Source: Cylindrodendrum hubeiense
Lineage: Eukaryota > Ascomycota > Sordariomycetes > Hypocreales > Nectriaceae
DNA length: 62,643 nucleotides
Assembly (NCBI GenBank): GCA_014621425.1
Contig: JAANBB010000230.1
Span: 1 to 62,643 of the forward strand
Reading direction: 5' to 3'
The translations under genes were made by a program, and so were the position numbers. Positions 33,679-44,533 of this stretch are shown here, in pieces (within the stretch, counting starts at the first letter, position 1; each line of letters begins with the position of its first letter). The notes beneath the pieces were generated by a model. It did no database searches and had not been told where the DNA came from. It was given only the letters and a program-made list of their open reading frames with translations.

Positions 33679-35220
33679 CTAAGTAGAAATAGGCTGAGCA
33701 GAGCCACCTCCGTCCAAGCTGATGGTGCGTCCCTTAAGCCAGCGGCTCTTGGTGGCACTAGAATTGTAGTAAAGCGTATAGCCGTTGCTAAAGATGTTCG
33801 ACAGAGTGTGGTCCTTATCAGTCAAGTTCTGGACAGTGGTCGACTCAGTCAGCGTCCAGTTGCTGGTCTTGTCAAGAGCAACATCGAAAGAGGCATCTCC
33901 GTATCCAGAGTAGGCAGTTCCAGTCCAAGAGCTGTACGACTTCAATGTCCAGGAGATGTAGCTGCCGTTGTATGCGACCAGGTCGCCGGTCAAGTCAGAG
34001 TCAACCACCTTGACGGTCACCTCGGCAGGCTGCAAGCTGCTGTTCTCCGTGTAATCGGCATAGTGGTTGAATTCCTGGGTGATCTGAGAGTAGTTGGCAG
34101 AAACCAAGACACCGGAGGTGTGGTTGATCTGGCTGTTGTCGATATCAACATCGACGATAAGGTTACCGAACCACAGACCAGGCATGGTCTCACCAAGGGT
34201 GGTGATCTTGGAATCCTTCAGCTTAAGCTTGGCGCCAGAGAGGCGAACCGACGAGCTGAACATGGCAACTCCTCCGAGAAGTCCAGCGGTAGCATCGCAG
34301 TTGACGAGAGTCGCGTTCTGAGCGCCATCGCTGAAGACGACAGGGCCGTTGTCGGAGTGCGAGATGACGTTCTCGGCGTAGATCGTTCCCAGAGCATAGT
34401 AGGTAGCAGAGCCAACACCGGCGCAGTGAGAGACGGAGTCGTAGACGTAGACATATCCAGCGGGTGAGTCACCAGAAAAGGCCGAGGATCGAGTACCGCC
34501 GGAGAAGTGCTTGATGTTGCGGCCGATGATGGTTCCGTTGCCAGAGGCATAAAGTCCGTGGGAGACGGGTCCGCTGGAGTAGAGCCAGGCGTGGTTCAGC
34601 TTAACAACAGTGTCTGTACCGTAGGAGTAGACATTGGCGGCGCCGTTGTGGACGGTGATGTTCACATGCTCCAGAGTAGCAGAGGAATCATTGGCCTAGG
34701 GGCAGTGATTAGCATGTCTATTATGATAGAAGACCGGGATTATAGCTTATAGGGTAAGGAACCGCGAGCTAAAGAATGCAAACTAATGATTACAACATAC
34801 CACATTGATAGCCGCGTTGAAGCCGTAGAAACTAGCTTCATTGAGGTTGCTGGAATATCCTGACTTGAGGATGTCGACATGCGAGGCAGTGAGATGAGCA
34901 CCATCCGACACGACTATGACACAAGTATCATTCTCGTCGGTTGAGTATTCCTTATGCTGCACCAGCTTGGAGCCATCGTCAAAGGTGTAAGCCGTGGCCA
35001 CTGTGCCGGGGATAAATGGTTAGCAAGTCAGCTCGTTTTGTGAAATCTGAGGGCTCATACAGTCTCGAGGCTGGGTCGAAATGAATGCAATGTCATAATC
35101 GGCCAGGAGCGCATTATCGTCGGCCCAATCGCTGGGGAGGATAGTGTCAGATGGGTCGTTGACGGTGATAGTCGCAACTGCGGCGCGCAGAAGCGCAAAC
35201 AAGACGAGGGAAGAAGCCAT
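33679..35220 (-). CDS. Secreted repeat protein, probable parallel beta-helix
   Basis: Three exons, 35220-35061, 35000-34801 and 34695-33679, join in frame to give 458 residues. The N-terminus (MASSLVLFALLRAAVATI) is a signal peptide. The mature part is rich in Ser, Thr, Asn and Gly, with repeating short strands such as GTIIGRNI, GTIYAENV and ATLVNCDA. This is the texture of a right-handed beta-helix as in pectate-lyase-like or adhesin-like proteins. Many NxS/T sequons (for example NGT, NYS, NSS, NWT, NLT) predict heavy glycosylation in the secretory pathway. I recognise no catalytic motif and no clear GPI signal. It is probably extracellular or in the cell wall, function unknown. Confidence 0.82.
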
Positions 35221-37011
35221 TGTGAATCTCAAGGGGTGGAGTAAGTCGGAGCTAGAACTGAGTTGCCTGCTTGAGTCCTAAAGAAATCCCTTTGAAGCCC
35301 ACGGATTCGTTTGTTTATATATTAAATCTTGCCTCCATCGATATCCACGTTCTTGCAGCGTACGTAAACACCAAGCAGGGATCCAGCATCGGGATGTGGC
35401 CGCCCTCGATATCATTTCGGCTCCACGCGTTCTACCCCGCAAAATCGTCTCATAAAGCGGAGACTGCAAAGCTTCATTGACCACATATGGTAATTACTGT
35501 GCGCTGGGGTACTCTATCCCGTGCGATCATCTCTGCTTCCCCGCGCTCGGCAAGCTTAATGTCGCTGCTTACCCCAGACTTCGGGTCGGGCCCGCCTCTT
35601 GGAGTCGCGATGAGCAGAACGGCCGTGCCAAGATAGAGCCTTATTGCCGAGTCATTATAGTTTGCTCATTTTACTTCGACAAGGAGGAACAGGCGTAAGC
35701 TATGCACTACCGGTGCGGCGTCTCCCTGCTTGTGTTGTATTGCACGGTCCTCTCCCTCTCGACACCCAATGCATTTTCCGTCTGCAACTCCAAATAGGCA
35801 ACTCGCAACATCGAGGCGCTTCTATTGGTCTCCTTTCAAAGCTGAACCGTGCGGCACGGCTGCGCTGATCTCTGTGCTAAGCTCGGTTGTTTGCCAGGAT
35901 GTATGCCACGGACTCGTCGCCTCCGAAGGTCGGATGAACCCCCCATCTCCCCCACATTGAAGCCGGGACGCACTGCACAACTTCCATTCCCTGGTGTCGC
36001 TATGGAGTTGAAGGACCGTCGGCAGCAAGGCGTCAGTGCGGACCACCCGATGGCGCCCAGACCGCCTCGACTAATGAGGCCCAAAATGCTGGCCATGTGG
36101 CCATGTCCGGTTATTGCTTCCCGGGATGGAGCTGCGCTCTTTTCAATATTCACCCCCGCTTTGATCAACAGTATTCGTCATCATCTAAGCCCTTAATTAT
36201 TTAGCCCTCTGCTGTTCCCATGAGACCGCCACTAATGGCAATTTCATTTTCGCTCTCGGATTCATCATCAGTGTCATCGCGGTCGTCATCCATTAAGAGG
36301 ATGTAACCCACACTGATTTTAGTCAAAACCGACTGCATTTAACGTGGCTCAAGTGAGGTTTGATTGGATAGAGCAAAATTAAGGACCAGACATATCTCAA
36401 GGATTTGTTCAAGGAACTTTCACAAATACCCAGACATAGGGAGTGCGTATACAGCAACCCGTTTTAGATGCTTGGCATTTTCTAGCCCAGGTTGGGTCCA
36501 AGGTCCCAGAATAGTGGAGATTGCTACTAACACGCCAACTTCTCTCTCCTTCTTCTGAAGCGGCAAAATCCCCGTCTTTACTTTCATCTACTGGCACAAA
36601 TGGTAATGGTTTATTAGGGTGTAAAACACACGAAAACACTACCTCTTTTATCGGCGCAGCGGCGTTGGCACCTTGTATTGCCCCATAAGTCAAGTCAGTA
36701 CACGACCCACAGCGCCGAGACTTGTCAACAGCCAAAGTAGGTAGCAATGAATATGTCGTGTTTATCCCGGTCTACCATGCTTTTCCTTCCAGGGTGTTCC
36801 ATGTCGTAAATTAATGTCCAATCAGCTTCATGATAATCATTCTTCACGTGAGAGCGATCGTGAAGTCCTCATCAATCGCGGCTCTCCAGCCGTTGTCTGT
36901 CGGACAGAATCCCGTCTGCCCCACTTGAAGCAGCATATATTTCGACGCTTCGGAATTCACGTCCCGAAAGCAACGTAGACTTGTCATCGTCATCAAAGCA
37001 CTCTGTTCACC
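35221..37011. other. Gene-free 1.8 kb between divergent genes
   Basis: Promoters of the secreted-protein gene (left) and the PhyH gene (right) lie here. A possible gene relic on the minus strand at about 36195-36850 is discussed among the findings. Otherwise nothing was recognised. Confidence 0.5.
35314..35321 (-). promoter_or_regulatory. TATA box of the secreted-protein gene
   Basis: On the minus strand this reads TATATAAA, about 95 bp upstream of the ATG at 35220. Confidence 0.5.
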
Positions 37012-38226
37012 ATGGTCTCTCAATCTCCTCAGCAGGCTGCCGCTCGTGGCATTCAATCTGACCTGGGAGAGTCTCGTCTCTATACTCTGTCGCCTCCTCC
37101 CTCAATAGAGGCTTTCAAGGCTATCTGTGCCCAAAACGCCACTAAAGATCAATACCCGCTAGCGGCCGCGATCGAGAAGAATGTTCCGATCTACAAGCTA
37201 GCGCCCTACTCCACGTTGACGGAAGACCAGAAGAGAGATCTTCAAGATGAATGGTATCGGGTACTCCTCCATGGTCCAGGAGTATTTGTGACCAGCGGCA
37301 TGTATCCGGACGAGCAGGTCGTCGACAAGGCTACAGAGACCCTGTATAAAATCATTGAAGAGGAGAAGAAGTCCTCCAAGACCCATGGCGACCACTTTGC
37401 AGGCGCCGGGAAGAACGACCGCATCTGGAACTCGTTCAGCAAGCACGGACTCACTGATCCAGCCTCATTCTTGAGTTACTACTCAAACCCCTACCTGGAT
37501 CTTATCTCCGGTGCTTGGCTAGGTCCCGGTTACCGTATCACGGCCCAGGCCAACAATGTCCGACCCGGCTCAGCCGCCCAGGTCTCCCATCGTGACTATC
37601 ATCTGGGCTTCATGTCCGCCGACCGATGTGGCGGGTATCCAAGAGCCATGCAGGTGGCTAGCCAGTGCTTGACCCTTCAAGGCGCTGTTGCCCATGTTGA
37701 TGTGCCTCTTGAGAGCGGACCGACTCGACTCCTTCCTTTCAGTCAGGCCTTCCCGTCTGGGTACATGGCGTACCGTCTCCCGGAGTTCAATGAGTTCTTT
37801 CTTCAGAACTATATCGCACTGCCTCTAAGCAAGGGTGATGGCATCTTCTTCAACCCTGGCTTATCCCATGCCGCAGGAGAGAACCTTTCGGCCGACATCA
37901 ACCGGTTGGTGAATCTCCTGCAGGTCAGCAGCGCGTTTGGCAAGCCAATGGAGAATATCGAAGCTCTCCCTCTGATAGAGAGCAGCTGGGATCATCTTAC
38001 TGCTCTGTACAAGGAGAAGGGACTTAGTGACGAAGTCAAAACCTTTATTTACGCTGTTGGTGAAGGATATCCCTTCCCCACTAACCTGGACAACAACGCT
38101 CCGAAGCTGGACAACATGGCCCCAGACTCCGAGCAGGATGTCATCTTGAGCGCTCTTTTGGCTGGCAAGAGCAAAGCTGAGGTTGTTGGTGATCTTGACA
38201 AGTTCCGGGTAAATGCCAGGCCTTAG
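37012..38226 (+). CDS. Phytanoyl-CoA dioxygenase (PhyH) family Fe(II)/2-oxoglutarate oxygenase
   Basis: A single exon of 404 residues starts at the ATG at 37012. The facial triad is visible: H193 and D195 in SHRDYHLGF and the distal H286 in NPGLSHAAGEN, followed by R298 in NRLVNLLQ, which can bind the 2-oxoglutarate carboxylate. SGPTRLLPFSQAF and KGDGIFFNPGLSH are typical PhyH core strands. The family hydroxylates varied small molecules using Fe(II), oxygen and 2-oxoglutarate. The substrate cannot be named. The gene is convergent with the METTL16-like gene. No targeting signal is seen. Confidence 0.85.
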   Translation: MVSQSPQQAAARGIQSDLGESRLYTLSPPPSIEAFKAICAQNATKDQYPLAAAIEKNVPIYKLAPYSTLTEDQKRDLQDEWYRVLLHGPGVFVTSGMYPDEQVVDKATETLYKIIEEEKKSSKTHGDHFAGAGKNDRIWNSFSKHGLTDPASFLSYYSNPYLDLISGAWLGPGYRITAQANNVRPGSAAQVSHRDYHLGFMSADRCGGYPRAMQVASQCLTLQGAVAHVDVPLESGPTRLLPFSQAFPSGYMAYRLPEFNEFFLQNYIALPLSKGDGIFFNPGLSHAAGENLSADINRLVNLLQVSSAFGKPMENIEALPLIESSWDHLTALYKEKGLSDEVKTFIYAVGEGYPFPTNLDNNAPKLDNMAPDSEQDVILSALLAGKSKAEVVGDLDKFRVNARP

Positions 38227-38557
38227 TTCGGTCGCGTACCTCAACCATCAAGGAATAAATATAGGAGGGAAGTGGAAGCTCGGTCTCCTAGCTGTTTTAT
38301 ATGAGTATTGTATTGGTGGCAGAAACCAAATTATGCATTATAGCAATATCAAATTGTAACATCTCTCATGCATTAAAGTCATTGTCAAAGAAACTATCTG
38401 CATTCGCCTTGTGATCACATTGATTCCATATGTGTCCGTTCTCTTCGGATTCATTCATCGTTCTTCTGTCTTATTTTTCGCCTGATGCGTGCGAATAGCA
38501 ATTGTTGTACTTGCGGATTGCAACACTCATCATTAAGCATCATGACAACTCATACTA
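38227..38557. other. Short intergenic region between convergent genes
   Basis: 331 bp holding the 3' ends of the PhyH and METTL16-like genes. Nothing else was seen. Confidence 0.6.
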
Positions 38558-40156
38558 TCATTCGATGTTCTCTTGAGTCTTTGCCTCCAGAACTGACCGC
38601 GCAGTTGACTTCAGAAATCCCTGGAAACTTTCAAACGCAGTCGCATCGTGACCTTCAACCCACCGGCACCCAACTGTGGCCTGTTCTGTTCCCACTCGGA
38701 TAGACAGCTTAAAGGCAAACATGCACTTCTGCTCCTGTGCATCTACATGCTGTTTGTTGTCTTTTTCAACTTCCATCTCACGCTGTCTTCGTCTGCGCCA
38801 TGCACGAGCCCAGACTTTGTTCACTGCGCGTCCCGTGCCCTCCAACCGAGCTTGGTCCCAATCCCAGGATATCAACTCCAGTTTCCCCACCGCAGCACTA
38901 AAGTTGAGTGCAAACTCGCTGACCTTTTCTGGTACGGGAATTTTGACTACTTCTATCTCTGTGATATCAGGGAGAATGCCTTTCGACACCGCGGTAGTGA
39001 TACCACGAGCCACTTCCTGGCTTGGTCGCATGGGTCCGAAGCTCCAAGCAATGGCCCACCGCCGGGTCTTGGATCCCTGAACAAATTCTGTGACGGCATA
39101 GTTGTCGATGCCATTTTTTCGGAGCTTCTCGATAAATTCGACGATGCTGGTGAGGAACCCGAACATCGCTGTGTACCATTGCACACGCTCGCGCATGATA
39201 AGTGATTCTTGGAGAATTCGATCGACGAAGCCAACTTCGCCACCCTCGGTTACCATTTCGACTGTTGCACCTGTGCATGCACTCAATGGTGGTCGAGACT
39301 TTTGCGTGGCGCTATTGGCCATGTCTTCCTCGGATTTGTAAAATGGGGGATTGTTCATAGTGAAGTCAATGGTGTTGATGCCGAGGTCGTCAAGAGGGAT
39401 AACCGAGTCCTCTGGTTTTCGCTGCACGACATTGATCCGATGCTGGAGGTTGTTTAAGGCAACATTTTTCCTTGCATACTCAAGACTCCTCGCATCGATA
39501 TCTGTTAGGTGTTAGAAATGCCTTGCGACAAGTGGGTTGGCTATTACCTGTAGCGATAAACGACCATGGCCTTTGAGTGCAGCCGAGAAGCGGATAAATA
39601 CAGCTGGCTCCAGTACCAATGTCAAGCCCAACAACCTTCCGGCGCGGCTTTTCATAGGAACTGGTATCTAGGAGGCCTTTTAGCCACAGCAAATAGTTGT
39701 GTCTGTTCGTGACCTGTGAGAACACATGTAAGCGATTTTCCCCCTTCTATCAGGATATAACTTACAGGAGGACATAGCCTATCATCAGGGAGCTCAAGCT
39801 GCAGGTCAAAATCCAAGTTGAGCAACGTCTTGGTCAACTGCATGACACATTTTGGGTCGCTGAAAAAGTCCGCTTTTCGTTGATTCCACCTGCAAAACTG
39901 TATGAGAACTGACGTACGAATATTTTATAAAAGATGATGTGACATACACCTCAGCGAAGTCCGGATCCAATTGCGCCAGCTCCTTGAAATCCGGTGGCTT
40001 TGAGTACAATTCGGCAAAGCGGTGGTCACGCGCTACCTCATCTTCTGAGAAAGTGAGATCAAGCTCAGTTGCCTTTGAGTTCTCATTGCTGGGAAGTCCA
40101 TGTGACCCTACGGATCCGCTTGGGACCTCGTCCTCAATTTTTCGTTTCTCACCCAT
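38558..40156 (-). CDS. METTL16-like RNA N6-adenosine methyltransferase
   Basis: Four exons, 40156-39948, 39889-39766, 39713-39548 and 39501-38558, join in frame to give 480 residues. The SAM-binding loop GLDIGTGASC is near residues 140-149, and the catalytic NPPF motif (NNPPFY) is at 217-220. The upstream block VWNQRKADFFSDPKCVMQLTKTLL and VTNRHNYLLWL are typical of the METTL16 family. Its characterised members methylate U6 snRNA and related hairpins at adenosine N6, in the nucleus. The C-terminal part, rich in Arg (WARAWRRRRQREME), probably aids RNA binding. This is a conserved single-copy type gene. Confidence 0.88.
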
Positions 40157-40547
40157 GTTGTGACTGATCTAAGCAGGGTTGAATCCAAAATGTTGGTTGT
40201 GATGTATAGGGTGGCGGAAGATCCAGTGTTGTGAAGATGGTTAGTGGAGTTGTGCTTCACAAAGTTATGTCGGCCCCACGACAAGTCACAAATCGCCTGT
40301 CGGTGAGCGTCAGGCCCCCACGCCAACGAATACTCGCAGGACAGAAAAATCTTTCAGCGGGCGCCTAGATTGAGACGGCTTCAGAAGTCGATAGGTTCAG
40401 GTTCTATGTCGCGCAGTGTAAATTCATCGTTATTATCCTGAGGGTAAAAAGATCAAAAGAAAATAATCGAACAGAAAATGGAATGACCCAGGCAAGCTTC
40501 GTTACAATCATGTCCTCATACTACGATATGTCCATTGCGGCCTCACT
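40157..40547. other. Intergenic 390 bp
   Basis: Upstream region of the METTL16-like gene and 3' flank of the next gene. Nothing distinctive was seen. Confidence 0.6.
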
Positions 40548-41724
40548 CTACCAAAGCAAAACCCGCCATCGCCACCCCTCAAGGAGCTTCATGTCCTTCT
40601 CATCAATGTCGGGATCACCGCGCTCAATCCGGACGCAGAGTCGCTTCACGCGCTTCTGAATCGTCCTGGCCACACGCAGCGACACCTCATTGGAGAATAC
40701 GTAGAGCACCGCGAAGACGAGGAATGCCAGCCTTGCGAAGTAGCCGGTGCCGAAGAAGCCGTCCTTGATGTACTCGAGGAGCCCCTTGGATTTGCGGAAT
40801 GCATACTCGGTGTCATTAGAAGACGTCTGCGACTCTTCATCGTTAGTTCGGCGGAAGAACCGTCGGATCAACGGGATGAAGGTCGCGCTTGAGAAAGTCG
40901 GTCAGCTAACGCACACGCCAGAATTGGGCAGGGAGGGATGGAATTTACATGGCACCGCCGATAATCCATCTGCGCCAGCGATGGTTCTCGGCTTCTTTGG
41001 CAATGTCGCGCACCTCGCCCTGGAGGACTCTCAAATCACTGAGAACGGTGCCCGCTTGGGCTCGAATACGGGTGTCCAGCTCATACGCCGACATGGCCGA
41101 GTCACCCGTCTGCCGCCGACGCTGGAGGCTGAGGTACTCGCGCAGGCCAAACTGGCAATTCGTCTTGAGAGCCTGGAGCTCCCGGAGAGAAGTTGGAGCG
41201 AAGGTGGACGCCATTTGGGTATTAGGCCGAGGGACCTCGGTCATGCTACCGCCCATGTTGTCTGCCGGCTTGCCCTGGTGATTGGGAGTTTGCGACTCTG
41301 GGCGAGCAGGGAGGATGGGGATGCCGGGAGCAGGGTTTCCGGGCACGGGGATTCCGGGATCGAGAGGAGGCCCCGTGGACGCCACAGGGGGGCCATAGTT
41401 CTGCGGATTGTAAGGCTGGCTGGTGTAGCCCTGGGGATCGTAGCCCTGGGAGTTGTAGTTTTGCGTGTTGTAGTTTTCAGTGGTGTACTGGGGGCTGTAG
41501 TTCTGAGGATTATAGCTCTGACTGGGGTAGTCCTCAGGGTTGTAGCGTTGCTGGCTGTACTCCTCAGGCGGAGGCTGCGGCTTCGACTGCGGCTTCGACT
41601 GCGATTCAGGCCGACGCGGAGGAGGTGGAGGATATGAATTGCCTCTGGCGGCGGGTGACGGAGTGCGTATCGGCTGAGGATCCAAGGGCCGGAGCGGCGG
41701 CTTGGATGAGGCGACCGACGACAT
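40548..41724 (-). CDS. Hypothetical membrane protein with Tyr/Asn/Gln/Pro-rich N-terminus
   Basis: Two exons, 41724-40949 and 40887-40548, join in frame (GTAAAT donor, TCAAG acceptor) to give 371 residues. The first 150 residues are proline-rich, then carry a run of YNPQ-type repeats (for example SYNPQNYSPQ and YTSQPYNPQNYGPP). A helical middle part follows (LRELQALKTNCQFGLREYLSLQRRRQ begins it). The C-terminal exon has a membrane segment near residues 310-330 (FARLAFLVFAVLYVFSNEV) and a basic/acidic tail. The layout suggests a tail-proximal membrane anchor with a disordered cytosolic arm. I do not recognise the family. Confidence 0.75.
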
Positions 41725-42140
41725 GGTGATGGCGGCCCGATGCCAATGGGCGTGGGCTCAAGGAGAAAATAGAGAAATGGACGAAGCAATAAAGGAGCAA
41801 GGACAGTATATACGGGATTACCGGAAACTAGGAAGTCACTTTCAATGCCCGGCGTCAAATGAATTGAGGAGCTCACCACATGTTGCCGATGCGATGGATG
41901 GTGAGAGGCTGGTGAAACAAGGTAAGGCGAGTGACAGCGGCAATGACGCCGTCGCTCGGCAAAAGGTGGGGGTGTGGAATTCAATGGGGCTGGGGAAATA
42001 TATGCAATACACTGGGGTAAATATAGTTAAGGAGTTCAGTATTCTTGAATGCGGGGCGCTGTCTGTCCACCTCGCCGACCGACCCACCAACAACGCCTTG
42101 GCCGTATTGGCACTATTTTATGTCAATAATGCCCTGGTCT
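41725..42140. other. Intergenic 416 bp
   Basis: Promoter side of the YNPQ-rich gene and 3' flank of the next. Plus-strand open frames here are overlapped by stops and were not accepted. Confidence 0.55.
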
Positions 42141-43034
42141 CTATCGTTGGAGCGCTAGATAAATCCGATGTGCCCTGCCCTCGTAGTTCTCCCTCGGCAG
42201 CGCAATTCTCATGCCTCGCATCAGGTCCTCCTGGATCTCAGGATCGAAGTTATCCCAGATCCTGTGAAGGTGTTCCACCATGTCTCGTCGCGTCCCTCGA
42301 AAAACTCCAGCAAAAGCCTCGAATAGCACCCTAGTCGGCCGCGGTCCCAGCAAGTTCTGGACGTATGGTAAAAGGATCTCCATGAACCCCATGACGAACC
42401 CCAGCAGCTCGTTTGAGCATCCCAGCGACCGGTCTTGGTCAAGGACGACACACACGGCGTGCATGCACTCCCCCCACTCTTCGACCTTGGTAATCGGATA
42501 GAGGCTGTTCAGGACCTGTTGCTCGGCCGCTCCAAACATGTCCATCTCCCCAACGAGATGGAGGCGCTCTAAGTGGCCGAATACGAACCGAAGCGCCCAA
42601 CGGATCAGGCGCTCGGGATGCTCGTCGGCGACAGCTTGGCGGACGAAGGCGTCTAGGTCAAGGATGCCGCGTTGGACTGCATCTCGCGCTCGTGGGAGGA
42701 ATGCGAACAGCAAGCCCCTGTCGAGGATGAACGTGTTTTGGTTCACCACTCTGCCCTCGTCAATTCCGTTTCGCAGATGGACGGCTACTAGGTTTCGGTC
42801 TCTTGCGGGTGCGAGCAACGGATCTCCTTGCCGGAGGGCTAGGCCGTCAGGACGGCCGTTGCGCCCCCCGAGCCGGTCGTTTCTCATTGGCAACATTTCT
42901 GGAGGCTCTGGGGGAGCGTCGTTCAGTCGGAGAGGAGCATCTTCCATGTGGATCGGACGCCTCAGCGCTCGTATTTCCCACCGAGGGTGACGATGGTTAA
43001 AGCAAATGGGAGGGAAACGACGCCGTTGATCCAT
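42141..43034 (-). CDS. Hypothetical protein
   Basis: A single exon of 297 residues starts at the ATG at 43034. The N-terminal third is Arg/Pro-rich and appears disordered. The remainder (from about residue 90) is predicted alpha-helical with Leu/Phe-rich helices such as LLGFVMGFMEILLPYVQNLL. No catalytic or metal-binding pattern is visible and the family is not recognised. A TATA box 85 bp upstream (43118-43123) and normal codon use support a real gene. Confidence 0.65.
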   Translation of the reverse strand: MDQRRRFPPICFNHRHPRWEIRALRRPIHMEDAPLRLNDAPPEPPEMLPMRNDRLGGRNGRPDGLALRQGDPLLAPARDRNLVAVHLRNGIDEGRVVNQNTFILDRGLLFAFLPRARDAVQRGILDLDAFVRQAVADEHPERLIRWALRFVFGHLERLHLVGEMDMFGAAEQQVLNSLYPITKVEEWGECMHAVCVVLDQDRSLGCSNELLGFVMGFMEILLPYVQNLLGPRPTRVLFEAFAGVFRGTRRDMVEHLHRIWDNFDPEIQEDLMRGMRIALPRENYEGRAHRIYLALQR

Positions 43035-44533
43035 GAGGGTGATGAGAATGATGATGAGATGATGGTGAGAATGATGAACTAAAACAACGAGAACTGGCCT
43101 TTGAAATGGAGCATCGCTTTATACTCGCATGCCTGCAAACTTGATCCCATTTTGGGCGGCTGGTTTGTATTTGCCCCAATGTTTGGTGTAGACGGTGTTA
43201 GCAAGCTTGCCTGGGTTGTGCGAACATTGCGGCGTGTCACAACTACACATAGCCAATAATCTAAGGCGAATTTGAGTTTTTAGTACATACTAATGCTCAT
43301 TGGTTATTCTCTCAGCACTGAATTACATCGTTCGGGTGCACAATGTTGAAGCAGCTGATGTGAGTGAGAGTCACGACCGCCGAGAGGCATCTTCGACTAC
43401 ACGAGAGATACCCCACTAATCATTTCATTTGGGCCAACACCTTTTCTGAAACACACGCGTTAGCCACCTGGTATCGCGGATACTGTACGGACTCTGCACA
43501 TGTGACATAAATCTCAATATCAGGCCAAACCTGGCTATTATATAATAAATGATATATTACAAAGTATTGCCTTGGGAAAATCTACTCTCAAACCACAGAT
43601 AAGGCCCTGCTACTGCGCTTCCATGATTCTGATGTACTAGCCCCATAACAAAGCCGTTATAGAGGCTGTAGCACCGCTGGTTTGCCCTAGCCAATAACAA
43701 GCCCAGATCTGATGACTTAGCGTGCTATTCTTGGGCTGCCTCAGCCCACCAAGAAGCTGCTCTGCTGTTCTGCCTGGCAGCGCTCCCCAAGTCCGCCGCA
43801 CTTTCGCAATCCCTCTTCCTCTCCCTCATCTCCCACCTCGTTCTCCCACCATCTTAATATGGGAACATGGAAACCAGTTTCTCAGAGGAAATTCTTGCTC
43901 GGAACGTCGACGGGGTGTCTCCTCTCAGCTTCGAGCGAAGCTATCTTTATTTTTTCTTGCTTCATTCACCCATCTCCATAATACAAGTGTCTGCCTTGCG
44001 AGTGATGGTTCGCGCCCTAGAGAGCGTGTGAGTCTGCCTCAAAGCTGTGGCCATGGGCTCGCCCACTCTTGAAAAGCGATGGACTGTGGTACAAGTGACT
44101 TTGCTCTCTCTTTAATATCTGTCTGCTACCCGTATCGATTTCTCTCTCTTGCTCTCCCTCTCGCTCTCGCTGCCTCCCTCCGAGTATAAGTATCCCCGGG
44201 TCCCCCCTCATCCCCAACCTGCTTCGACTCGCTCGACATCCTCTCCCCTCCCATCTCTTCTTTCTCTCTCCCTCTCTCAAACATACCTTGTCTCGTCTTG
44301 GTCATCTTATACTTGTCAACACAAAACCCATCAAGGTCACTGTCATCGTCGTTATCATCGACGTCGGTGTCGTCGCCATAGTCGTTGTCGCTTGACAGAT
44401 CCTCGCCTTTGCACATCCCTCTTCCCCCAAGCCATCTCTTTGTCTCCCACCTTGAGACCTCTGCCATTGAGAGGTCTCCTCTAGCATCACCTCTATCTGT
44501 GATTCTCCCCATACTCTTGTCTTGTTCCCAGCC
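43035..44533. other. Gene-free 1.5 kb, leader of the DUF4139 gene
   Basis: The left end carries the promoter of the 42141-43034 gene. From about 44100 to 44300 the sequence is CT-rich (CTCTCT runs), typical of a fungal promoter or 5' leader for the plus-strand gene at 44534. An AT-rich patch lies at 43500-43570. No gene was seen. Confidence 0.5.
43118..43123 (-). promoter_or_regulatory. TATA box
   Basis: On the minus strand this reads TATAAA, about 85 bp upstream of the ATG at 43034. Confidence 0.5.
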
